From: Symbiodinium sp. CCMP2592
Taxonomy: Eukaryota > Sar > Dinophyceae > Suessiales > Symbiodiniaceae
Reading direction: 5' to 3'
Assembly: GCA_905221615.1 (NCBI GenBank)
Contig: CAJNDT010006019.1
Location: 302,501-366,500 of the forward strand
DNA: 64,000 nucleotides
Numbering within the stretch: position 1 is the stretch's first letter; the number at the start of each line of letters is the position of its first letter. The position numbers and the translations under genes are program-made. The notes under the pieces were generated by a model. The model was given only the letters and a program-made list of their open reading frames with translations, ran no database searches and was not told the origin of the DNA. Below are positions 22,104-32,686 of this stretch, one piece after another.

Positions 22104-25100
22104 CTCGATCAGCACCCACCCTCCTTCATCACATCGAATGACGCTGCTGAATGCCACTTGGCACCTGTTGTCAAGCCATTCCGAGCCTGGGCGCCTGGCG
22201 ATTCTGTGACGCAGGTCAGATTGAATGCATGATAGCGCCCAATCCGCGTTCCTTCTTCGATGATGGGTGATGTTGCGAAGGACAACTTCGTTCACGATGT
22301 CCCATCGATTGTGGATGAAGCTTGCACCCTTGGTTGGGATCAGGTCGAGAATCCCGCATCGGATTGGCCTTCCGCCGCCGATGGATTCGTAGCCTGCATT
22401 GGTGTAGCCCTGAATAGTATCATCATATTCAAAGCTAGGACGGTCTCCTCGTTGAGGTAGGCGTCGGTCGCGATGGTCCGAAAGCTGCTCAATGAGGTCC
22501 ACCACCCGCTGACTGTTCTCTGGTCCCATGTCCTGCAGCGGCACACCACAAGCATCATGTAAGCCCCGACGGTTCTCCACATCCGTGCAGAGATTGTGTT
22601 TGTTCTCGTAACGGATCAAGACCACATCACCCCGTACGGCTTCGCCTCCGCGTCGCGGTCGGGCTTTGGCCTTGGGTCGTCGGTCCGAGGATGCAACACT
22701 CACATGGTCTGTGGTGTCAACGTCCATTGGCTCAGCCTCTTGTGGAGGTATTCGACGTGGATATCGAAGAAGGCTTTCCTTGATGATCTGGATGCTTCGA
22801 AGTATCAGATCCCGGGTCGCAGCATTTTCCGTGCAATTGGACAGATGGTGTTGATCACTGCCACAAGCGATACAGAACGTGAGGCTATTGCTTCCGACCG
22901 ACATTTCGCCCTGAGCAAGTATTCCCACATAGTCCTGAAGCTGCGCGACAAATCCTTCACGAATCATCTGCCTGGGATCAGGGTCTTCTGCACCTTGTTC
23001 TTCTTCGGGTTGTGCATCCACATCTACATCCTGTGCAGGTATTGGTGGAGCAACAGAGACCCCTGGATCGTCCGTGACGTTGTCAGCGGCCTGTGTCTCG
23101 TCGGTCCTTGCAATCTCTACGGGGTAGATATCGCCATCGACGATCACTGTGAAGTCAATCACGAGGTCAGCGGACATGTTGTTGACGATCTCAGCGACTT
23201 GTTCATTCTTCTTGGGCGGTGTTCTCTTGCGCGGGGAGTCAACCGTGATCAGCTCGATAGCTTCGGCCGACGCGTAGCGGAAGAATGATCTTTCGATCCC
23301 CCTCACGCACGCATTTGCCCCCTCAAGGCCACCCCAATTTGGAAAATGACTTGGGTGTCTCATTGCAATTGTAAGAAGCCCGAGTGCCAGCTCCATCGTG
23401 TCACCCAGGAGTTCCTCCTTGGGCAAGGCTGACCCTCTGTAGCATTCTTGGCGCTCCTCCGGAGTCAAAAGCATTCTCATGAAACCAGCATAAGCGCAGT
23501 TCCCGGCATCGTAGTAGCAGATGTAGCATGTCTTGCCTTCGGAGTCGTATCCTCTGTCCCATGCCAACTGTTTGGCCTTTCCCCATGCCGCGTACTCGAT
23601 GGCCTGACTGGCTGTGATTCGGAGACCACCGTAGTGAGAAACCGTCTTGCCAATGTCTTCGTAGACCACTTCCGCACAAGCTTTGAGGAACTCCTTGATG
23701 TCCATGCGAGGGTCCACAAATTGAAGCCTCAGGTCATAAAGGTGCTTTGCGCAAGCCAAGGTGTACTTCTGGGACGCGACCAAGTCATTGAAGGAGCCGA
23801 TTTGATGCTGCATCTTCAAGGCTGAAGTATGCGCGCACCCAATGCAGTGTCCAGGATACCCGTTTCCAGTCGGCTTGAAGAAGGCCTGTGCGTAGCACTC
23901 AGCCAACTTCATTGCGTCACATCCAGGGCAATAGAACGTTCTCCCTTTGACATAGCCGGTGTTCGGGGTCGCGTAGGTGTCGATCCGGAACCAGTAGTGC
24001 CTGTTGTCGTAATAGGCTTCGGGGACGGTCATGGCGATGTCAAAGTCCTGCCAGGTGACTGCGGACGATTCAGCGACCGTGTCACCCTGGGCACCCGACC
24101 TGATCTGTTGCTGTTGTTCTCCCGTGAACCATGTCTGCGAAATCTTGGTGGACGTCTTGACTTCACTCTTGTCCTCCCAAATCTCGACAAGCGACGGGTG
24201 AGCGACTGTGTCGGCGCGGACAGTTTCATCCCATGAGCGGATTCTCGATGCCTCAACGAAGCACGTGGATACCATCTTCTCGCAGAACAGCTGCTTCTCA
24301 TAGATAGCGTAGCCCAATTTGAACCTGACCCGAGAGTCCGGTGCTGGCACCTTTTCGGCTGACAGTGTATGCACGCCTGATGACGCATGCTTCATCTGGC
24401 TGTACATTCTTGACCAAAACGAAGATCCATGAATCACCACGCATGCTCGGGCTCGCAACTCCAGTTCAATATACATTCCCAGCGCGTGGAAACCGTTGAA
24501 CAGAGAAGCTTTGTGCTGAAGGTAATTGCTAGCTGCTCCAACGAACCGTAAGTCGTGGTTGATGTTGACAATTGGAGGGCGCGTGGTACGCTTCCCTGCT
24601 GCAATGATAGGGTCAACGTACGTCATCTTGAGCTGTCGCTGCAAGTCAGTGCGAATTGCTGCTCCGTCTCCGACCTCACTCATCGGAAAAGACATGTTCT
24701 CGATGAGGATTGCCTGGAGAGACAGATGGTAATGCAGTGTGACGGTTGCAAGCTGCTCTTCAGTCAAGCCATCCAATGTCGCATTCACAGATTCCAACGA
24801 TCCTTTTGTGACTTGGAAGTTGTAGTTGGCACCTGTGGTGATCGACGGGCTCACAATGTAGATCTCGCTCCACCCATGCATGCCGAGGTTCTCTCTCAAC
24901 GTGTGCGTTGATCCCCTGGTCCTTGCAACCATGTCAAAGTCCTGGACGAGGATTGTGCATTGAGAGCGCATAGTCGCGGCATCAGGTTTGCCACCCATAC
25001 CCAAACTATTGCGAAATCCGTTCAGCGTGTTCATGGTGTTGATCCTTGCTTCTTCCGGAATGTCATCGTTGTCGACAAGATCGCGATCTGCCTCGATCAT

Positions 25101-27014
25101 CACTGCCGAGGTAAGCATTGGAGGAGAAGGAAGATGCACGCATGATACCAATGCCAATGCATGGTACAGCCGTGAATACATCCGAAGCCACACCTTTGTA
25201 CTCAGCTTCACGTAGACCTTCAGGTTGAGACCCTTGTCATCACTTTGTGAGACGGAACGAATCCTTGCCAAATAGGTCACCAGTCTTCTGACGTAATGCT
25301 GAATCGGCGTGGTCCCCACGTCGTGGTTGGCCACAAACTTTGGCGTCTCATCAATGGTAGGTGGGTACTCGTCGTGATCACGGGTCGTCGTCAGCAAGAT
25401 CGAACGACAGCCTTTCTCATTGATGTTGACATAATGATACCAACTTTCCTGAGCGCCAGCAGGGATTGGAGCTTCCTCCCATGTCGGTTGCGATGGTTCC
25501 TCTTCCGGTTGCGAAGGCGGTTGTTGTGGAGGAGGTGCCGCAGAAGATGACGACGCCGATGCCGTTGCCTCGTCCGTCCTTGCCCTCTTTGGTCCGTGGC
25601 TAGGGGTGGCTCGAGGTCCGGCAGCGGATCCTTGCGATTGTTCCGGCGTTCTTCCATGCTCAGGGTGCACGATTCCTTCCGGTTCGAGGTTGCTTGCCGT
25701 AGGCATCGCAACTCTCCCCGTTGAGTATACCCAGCTAGGATGCCGTTGAAGGTTGGGCGGAAACAGGCCATCATCTTGCATAAGCGGACTTGGTGCCCTC
25801 ATCTGTTGGAATTCCGCTTCCCATATGCCCAATGTGGCGCGTTTGGTAGAGCAGTCGACCACGTACCCAGATTCAACTCCGCATTGATTCCAGGTGTAGC
25901 CACGGAACGCATCCGGCAATTGGAAACCGTTCTTGTCCTGAGCTGCACATACGGCATCCACATGGTACTTGAGGAAAGCATACGTGGTGTAGTCGGAATC
26001 GGGGAGCACGTCATTAGACCATCGATAGTGCGGGAGTCCAGTTTGTGGATCGATCCATGATACATAGGAATGAAGCACGTAGAGACAAACACTGAACGCC
26101 TGGAGTGAGTTCATCGCAAAGGCGAGCGGATGTCCCATGCCTTGAGGCAATGTGCGCATCATCAAAGCCAGCTGGTGAACGTTGATTGGCGTAGCGCCAT
26201 CGTTGCCCGCTGCACATTCCTGGTTGTAGGTCCGAAGCCCATACCCAGTGTGCTTTGCGAACATGTACATCAGCTTGCACACCCTACATAACGTAGGCTC
26301 TCCCAACAGGTCGGATTGGTCAGGTGCTCTGCCTGACATAGGCAACTTGTGGTAGTAGTCCTGATTCACCGTATACCATTGTTGAATTCTCGTGTCTGTC
26401 ACGGCCTGGTAGGGCGTCTCCACGGAATTGATGAGAACGGCGAGATTGTAGTACACGTCCGCATTGACGATGTTCCTGGTTGCAGTGTTCAAGTCGAACC
26501 GAACTTGTTGTCTTTCTTGTTCCAGTTCAACCACAGCCAACTTTGCATCATCGCGGATCACTTCCTCATCCACCATAAATCTTGTGATGGCATGAAACTT
26601 CCCTCCGTAATCAGCAACAACGTGCTTGAGACCTCCACCAAACTTGATGACCATGGCGAGAACCTCCCCATAAGGTTTATTCATGTACTCCTCCGGGGCG
26701 GCGAATAAGCAAGCCTTGAGGATTTCTCGAACTCGAATGGAAAGATCCCCTCCTGGCGACAGATTTGCACACGTGAACAGCAAGACCAAAGGAGGTGCTT
26801 TGAAAGCTGCCCATGTGCGAATGAGATCATTGTCGACCACTTTGTCTTTCGTAATCTTTGGCGGGAGCGAAACGCTCTGCGACGAGTCCTCAGAATACAT
26901 CTGCAGAAACTTGTGGAACTTCAGGAACGTCCGCATCATCCCACCAGAAGGGAAAACTTCTTCATGGTCCACTCCTTCGAAGGCCAGCTCGTAGGCATTG
27001 TAGCTTTCACCCAT
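22104..27014 (-). CDS. Second polyprotein, part A: zinc-finger protein with CCHC knuckle
   Basis: 1,639 codons from a true ATG in strong context. Residues 1-430 are globular and unrecognised. Residues 440-540 are a Ser/Pro/Gln/Glu linker (APPPQQPPSQ). Residues 540-1000 are another unknown globular region. A Cys cluster at 1029-1060 (C-x2-C ... C-x2-C) and CYICYYDAGNC near 1162 look metal-binding. A perfect retroviral-type CCHC knuckle (C-x2-C-x4-H-x4-C) lies at about 1379-1392. The end carries LRHRIARRPG and DEGGWVLIE, the N-terminal signatures of the Tpt1/KptA family. It stops in TGA at 22095 where a single-base break shifts the reading to part B. Its position after Pol is that of an additional or env-like ORF, but nothing resembles an envelope protein. 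Confidence 0.82.
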
Positions 27015-27125
27015 GGCTCGGGATTCGGTCCTTCCTCCGTAAGAGAGAAGTACCCACCCCTATGCGACTTCACGGTTCCGGGTGCTCTGTAAGAGGCACC
27101 CTTCCCCGATCCGTCGGGTCAGACC
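27015..27125 (-). promoter_or_regulatory. Spacer between Pol and the 3' reading frame; strong start context
   Basis: 111 bp separate the Pol stop from the ATG at 27014, whose context GAGCCATGG is a strong Kozak match. The spacer contains a pyrimidine-rich run (TACTTCTCTCTTAC) followed by GGAG, which could serve as a trans-splice acceptor for a spliced leader and so give the downstream frame its own capped mRNA. No promoter is visible. Confidence 0.45.
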
Positions 27126-29399
27126 TTAGTTGTTCCTTAGTTGGGGCTGTGTTATAGCCCCTTCATCAGCGTCTATACACTGACGTTGCTGCCATGCAAT
27201 GTCCTCAGATTCATGTGCAACATGACTGACACTGACATGAGCTCGAACAAGGCTGCGAACATTCCTCGCAATCGACCGCCATGACACATCAATGCGCTGC
27301 GACAAACTGCTCTTCGATTCATGGTCCAAGCAATCATCCATTCTCACCATCAAACGATCCGCTTCAGGCATGTTAGAGAACATGATCCTGCGTCCACCAC
27401 CATCGCCACCAGCACCAACATGGTCATCAATCTTAACCTTCGTCACCTTGCCACTTGAAACAAGAGCATGCAACTCTGGCCAAGACCAACATGAACATGA
27501 AGAAGGCATGTCAAGCGAAAAATAGACGTCGGAAAATTCCGCACACTTCTTCAGCAGGCGTTTGAGAGATTTCAAGACACTTCTGAAAACCTTGTACTTC
27601 CCACCGGAACGTTTCTCACCCCCCACGCAAGCCCCTTCACTACTTCCAGGACCAACACCTGATCGCAAAAGCGATGCCACGAATAGCACAGGTGTGCGCA
27701 GGTCATTCCGGCACGCATCCTTCATTGCACCGATAAGGCTGTCCTCATCGGCCTTAGAGCCAATTAGCTCCTTGCAAGTTATGCGAGCGCATCCCTTAGT
27801 GGACTTAGGCACGGCGTAGCCATTGCCCAAGCCACAGAGGTCAACAATCATGCGGTCAGGCTTTCGTCCACCAGCCTTCGACGGCATTGCTACCAATCTC
27901 CCATCGCCCGTTGCCTGAAATTTCAAGGCTTTAAGCAATCTCCTGGAGATTTGGCTAGTCAACTCGCATTTATCAGATCGATCCTTAGCGTCCGAATCGG
28001 TCATGTGCAAATGTTTGGACGAGCACACGTCAGACGACTTAGGATGCAACGCGACGTTTGCGGCAATGTACTCCCATTCATCCTTGCAGTAGCCGAGCTC
28101 AACGGCGGTTCCGGGAGATACAGGATCCCGAAAGGTATAACGTTGCCCGTGAGTGCATCCTTGGATCTTGATGCTCTTCCACATGGCATCTTCCTGAAGT
28201 CCCTTGTACTGCTTGGTTTCCTGGACTGGTACTCGAGGAGGTACTTCGATGATGATTTGGAACCCCCATGATGCCGCTCTGCGCGCAATTCTTTGGACGA
28301 CCTCCCCCCATGGGTAGTCTGTCCGCAATTTGGCCCTTTCAGGGTTGTCAGCGATTTTCCGACTCAGCCACGAATTCTTGCCCAACACCCCTGCGCCAAT
28401 GAAGATCACGGAGTTAGGGTTGTTTTTCCTTGCTTCCACCACATCGAAGAGGTAGGCACACATGGCGTCGTCAACTTCTCGCCCCATACTCAGAACATTC
28501 ACTTGCAGCCCAGGGTCGTAGTGAGAATCGGGAGCATGCTGCGCAATGCAGTCCTTGCCAGGAGCATACTCATTCCACCAGTTCTCCTCATCGACTCCTA
28601 CCAATGTCCACACCGTCACTGCCTTTGGAGCATCTTTGATAGTGATACGGTATTTCCAACGGCTGTAAGGATTTTTGTAAGTATGGACCAACCCTCCATC
28701 GTGGTCGAGGAATTGGATCACCAGGCCCTCCTTGGGTTTGTTTTCGGCGAAATTGACCACGTGAGGCACAATTGCTCCATCATATCCTTGATATTCCCTT
28801 TTCTGTTCAGCCGCATCATGCCATACATCCTCGTACACTGACGACCATTGGTCATAGCCGAATTGGGAGGCTTGACTTTTGGACTGGCCGTTGAAACAAA
28901 GAGGTAATGTAAAGCCCTGGTACCCCCCATGGATGGCACGCGCCAGTGTGACAACCACCGCTCGCCATTTGGCGGGCAGGGCGCGCACATAAGACTGGCC
29001 CAAAGGCGGTTCAGGAGGAGGCAAAAACGGCGGCGCAAGGACGTCCGCAATAGCGGCTGGGCGCAAATGCCCCCGTACCGGATGGTACTGAAACACAGCA
29101 CGCTCCACATAGCGGTCGAACTTGCCCGGTTGATCAAGGATAGCAGCACGGTCCTCCATTTGGTGCCACTGCCCTTCACGAAGAATCCAAGTCGACCGAA
29201 GGTAGCGACCAGGCGGCAACGCGGAAGGCGGCCCCCGCAGCATGCGCGGGAACTTGACAACCAGGATGGGGTCCACACTGTCATGTTCTTGCAAGCCTTC
29301 CTTACTCGACAATCCAGCGCGATACAACACCTGAGGGAGGATCGGCGTCTGCGTGTAAGGAAAACAAGGCACCTCGCTCTTGAACGAGTAATGCTGTTG
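27126..29399 (-). CDS. Post-RNase H extension of Pol, unknown function
   Basis: About 757 codons lie between the second frame break and a TAA at 27126. It begins SFKSEVPCFPYTQTP and ILPQVLYRAGLSSKEGLQ, a sequence type I recall right after RNase H in other dinoflagellate copia elements, so it is probably the natural continuation of Pol rather than a separate gene. Residues 1-350 include a Trp-rich globular region, and residues 270-360 have SVIFIGAGVLGKNSW and a following helix. The C-terminal third contains CGLGNGYAVPKS, VLFVASLLRSGVGPG and VYFSLDMPSSCSCWSWPEL. The Gly-rich turn after a hydrophobic strand recalls a Rossmann or methyltransferase fold, but I cannot identify one. No transmembrane segment is evident. 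Confidence 0.75.
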   Translation of the reverse strand, partial: QQHYSFKSEVPCFPYTQTPILPQVLYRAGLSSKEGLQEHDSVDPILVVKFPRMLRGPPSALPPGRYLRSTWILREGQWHQMEDRAAILDQPGKFDRYVERAVFQYHPVRGHLRPAAIADVLAPPFLPPPEPPLGQSYVRALPAKWRAVVVTLARAIHGGYQGFTLPLCFNGQSKSQASQFGYDQWSSVYEDVWHDAAEQKREYQGYDGAIVPHVVNFAENKPKEGLVIQFLDHDGGLVHTYKNPYSRWKYRITIKDAPKAVTVWTLVGVDEENWWNEYAPGKDCIAQHAPDSHYDPGLQVNVLSMGREVDDAMCAYLFDVVEARKNNPNSVIFIGAGVLGKNSWLSRKIADNPERAKLRTDYPWGEVVQRIARRAASWGFQIIIEVPPRVPVQETKQYKGLQEDAMWKSIKIQGCTHGQRYTFRDPVSPGTAVELGYCKDEWEYIAANVALHPKSSDVCSSKHLHMTDSDAKDRSDKCELTSQISRRLLKALKFQATGDGRLVAMPSKAGGRKPDRMIVDLCGLGNGYAVPKSTKGCARITCKELIGSKADEDSLIGAMKDACRNDLRTPVLFVASLLRSGVGPGSSEGACVGGEKRSGGKYKVFRSVLKSLKRLLKKCAEFSDVYFSLDMPSSCSCWSWPELHALVSSGKVTKVKIDDHVGAGGDGGGRRIMFSNMPEADRLMVRMDDCLDHESKSSLSQRIDVSWRSIARNVRSLVRAHVSVSHVAHESEDIAWQQRQCIDADEGAITQPQLRNN

Positions 29400-32300
29400 C
29401 CCTTCTCATCCGTGCTCTGGGTATGAGTAGGGCGCATCAGATCCATAATCTCTTGGGAGCCAATGAGGGCCGGCGGAAAAATGTTGATGAGCTGACACGC
29501 ATGTGTCCAGGACACAGAATCCTTGAACGACTTGGTGTGTATGTCCGCTGACATCTTGGCAGTGACCTCATAGGCAAGAGAAACGTAACCTTCCTGAAAG
29601 ATAGAATGCATCCATCCAATGCAGATGCCGTGGGTACGTTCCAAATGACGCATAGTCGGATTCTTGCCCGTGCGAATCACCCCGATCATGGTCTGGTTGT
29701 CGTCGTAGAAGACGAAGTTGGGGTCTTGCCCCCCAAGCTGCTGCCACAACGTGATAGCAGGCAATCCAAGACGTGACATGGCAAAGTCGGCCGCGACAAT
29801 CTCGGCCTCAGGTGTGGAATGACTCAAGCACCCCTGCCTTTTGCTAAGTCCCGCCAAGGGAAATCTTGTGTGAGAACCTTGAATGTGCAAGTGAGCACCG
29901 GAGGTAGATTTCAAACTTTCTCCACAACCTGCATAGTCCGCATCTGCAAACAGCCCGATGGACGAGTCCTCCAAGGAGTTCCCGACCCATCCAATCATCA
30001 TGTGATGTTTGGACTGGTGCACATAGGCCATGAGATGATGAAGAAGAGCATCCTCCTTCTTGGTCCATTTCGTGATCTTGCGTGCGAGATTGTTGATACT
30101 GCGCAGAAGATCAAAGCGGCAAATGCGCGCGGCATAAAGCAATTTCATGAGAATGCTTGCTGCCTGCGGAGCAAGTGCACCGCGATTAGCCTCGTTGATC
30201 TCCTCTTCCTCTGGCGCCTTGGGAATAGGTGGAGGCGGAACAAGCCGACCATCCTTATCAACAGGCATGGTGTGTCCACACCACGTGCATCGATGGCTTT
30301 TACCTGACTGTGCCGGAGCGCGAGCTGGGTGATTCTTAGTCTCCTCAGCCGGACTCGGCGATGGTACCGTCTTGAATTTTGTCGGATCGAACCCAGTCAC
30401 GTCGCAGTACTTCTTGACTGTCATGTCCAGGTACGTCTCCATGTCGTAGGTAACGGTCTGCACCTTCGTTTTGTCATGCAACGTTGCCTCGCCCTTGGAG
30501 ATGCGACAACCCAGATACAAACCTAGTGGCGTTTCTTCTTCCAATCGAAGTTCTTGGCGCAGCATGTCCCAACCCTTGGGCAGGTTCTCTTTGGGCCCTG
30601 CCATCTTGAGATCATCCACGTAGATGACAAGTAAGAGCTTCATCTGCGGGTGGAAATACAATGATGGCCATTCGTCGCCAATCGGCTTGAATCCTACTTT
30701 CTGTACCGCGGTATGGCAATGTTGTTCCCACATGGTTCCTGCGTCAGGATGTCCATATAGGGCTTTGATCAGGCGACACACAGGTCTACGGAATTTATGC
30801 CTTTTCGCAGATGGATGCCAGGCTTCATCAGGCAGTTCAACCCAACATGGAGTGCCCGATAGTCTCGCCTGAATGTATGCTTGGATAGCATCCGCCATCT
30901 GGACATCGTTGCCAGGAAGGCATCCGTAATAATCTGCCCACCGTGAGGCGTCAAACGTAGCCGGGGAATTCCCCAAATCCTGAAACAACGCGGCTTCCAT
31001 ATTTTGATCTTTGACCTGATCACCGAGTAGTACACCTCGCCCTTTGAACTTCCTGGCAGGATCGTCCTCTTTGAGCTGATAGTTCTTCTCGTATATCAGT
31101 CCATGTACTCGCGCCATATGTACTTTCTCACCTTTCTTCTTTGCCTCAGCGACGACGTCGTCATATTCACGCGTAGTTGAGAAATCAAACACCTCTTGGT
31201 CCCACAATCCCTTCCATTCTTTCATGAAAGCTTCCATGGCCTTGGGGTTGTTGACCATCTCCTTGCGTGTGACGGGTCGAGTGACCATGGCATTGAAGCA
31301 TGATCCTCCTGCATGATTCTTTTCCCGATGTACGTTTCTGTGAGAAGTCGTACACGGCATAGACGGAATCCAGTTATCATCCATGACCATATGCGCCGGA
31401 ACGGCCGGCACGACGTCTGACAAGAATTGTTCTTGTGTGTATTGATCCACATAGGACTGTGCCCAGGACCATCCATCGTCGTCGTCAATGGACACGTTGA
31501 GTTGCAGATCAATTTCTTCACATGGAACAATCTTGGGAAAGATCATGTTGTCCAAAACCTTGGTGACTATCTTCTTTCCTATCGCGGCTTTCTTCCGGTC
31601 CTTCTTGGCAACTCGAGCTTTGTCTCGCTTTTCTTTCTTGTACGCTGCCTTCTTCTCCGCTTCACTCATTTTCTTCCATGCTTCCGGAGAATAGGAATGG
31701 ATAGGTCGCCGTGTAGGGAGAGTTCGTCGACCATCGCTTCGGATCTTGTATGGGACTCCCCTTTTATCGATCTTGCAGGCTTCACCATCATCAGTGAGAT
31801 ATACAATGCCGTCCCCTTTCTTCCCCGTACTCCAATGTTCAATCTCCTCAGGAGCCAACTTCTTTTCTTTCAAGATCTTAATGATCTCTCCAGGTTCTTC
31901 GATGTCTCCTTCGGGGATGAGTCTACCGGTTGGACCGACTTCGCGGGGCGATCGCCGATCTTTCCCAGTGACCTTTGGTTCAGAAGGAGGCGGTGCTGCA
32001 CGTAGACCTAGCTCTTCGTCTAGTTCTTCGAGTCTTTTGTCTCCTATAGCATCAATAGCTTCATGTTCTGCTGACTTGAAGACTTCGCCAGACGGCTCCG
32101 TCTCTATGTCAGATGGATCTATGTCCTGTAAGTCAGGATCTTCTCCGGGATCCGGTGGAGGAAGAAGACCATCTTGATCATCATCATCCCCGTTGCCACC
32201 ATTTCCTCCAGGCGGACCGTCATCCCCGTCATCGACGTCTTTTATCTCCTTGCCAGCGAGGTCAACGTTGTCCCTGAGTCCCTCAATGGTTGAGTTCATC

Positions 32301-32686
32301 CTCTCGTACTCGGCTTTCAGGGGAAACGTTATCTCCTCTGGGAAGTAGATAACTTCTGTCTCGTACGGTCTCATCAACTTCCTGGGAACAGATGCGTCCA
32401 TCGACAAGTTCGCATTGGCAAATTCCTTCATGTCCCACACGCGATACTTCTTGGACCACCCTTGACCAGCAGTGATGATGTATCCGGCAAAAATGCCTGG
32501 GATCCCCTTTGGATCGAACTTGTTGCCATATGTCTTCGGCCTTGTATCCGTCGGCTTGAAGAAGACTTTGGCCCCAAATGGTATGGCTTTTCCCTCGAAG
32601 TCCTTTCCAGTCATTCGTTTCCATGCTGAATCACCATCGCCCTCCACGTCTTCGATGTTGAGGTTCTGCATCACGCAATTCAGCGC
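29400..32686 (-). CDS. Pol: integrase C-terminus, reverse transcriptase, RNase H
   Basis: The frame is open from the break at about 32687. Numbering from Met 32674: residues 1-100 continue the integrase (FFKPTD, IPGIFAGY, typical of the copia integrase C-terminus). Residues 100-330 are acidic linkers. Reverse transcriptase of the copia type (RVT_2) runs from about 440 to 780, with FKGRGVLLGD, LIKALYGHPDAG and the catalytic YVDD near 685. A Cys/His insert (CTWCGH) follows near 790. RNase H follows with FADADYAG near 909, STPEAEIVAAD near 953 and DDNQTM near 990. The protein ends in-frame near THTQSTDEKG, where a second single-base break moves the reading to the next frame. The catalytic residues all look intact. 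Confidence 0.92.

Noticed and set aside
22095-27014. Envelope-like protein in the 3' frame
   Set aside because: No signal peptide, glycoprotein-like Cys pattern or transmembrane segment is visible; zinc fingers and a Tpt1-like domain argue for RNA-related roles.
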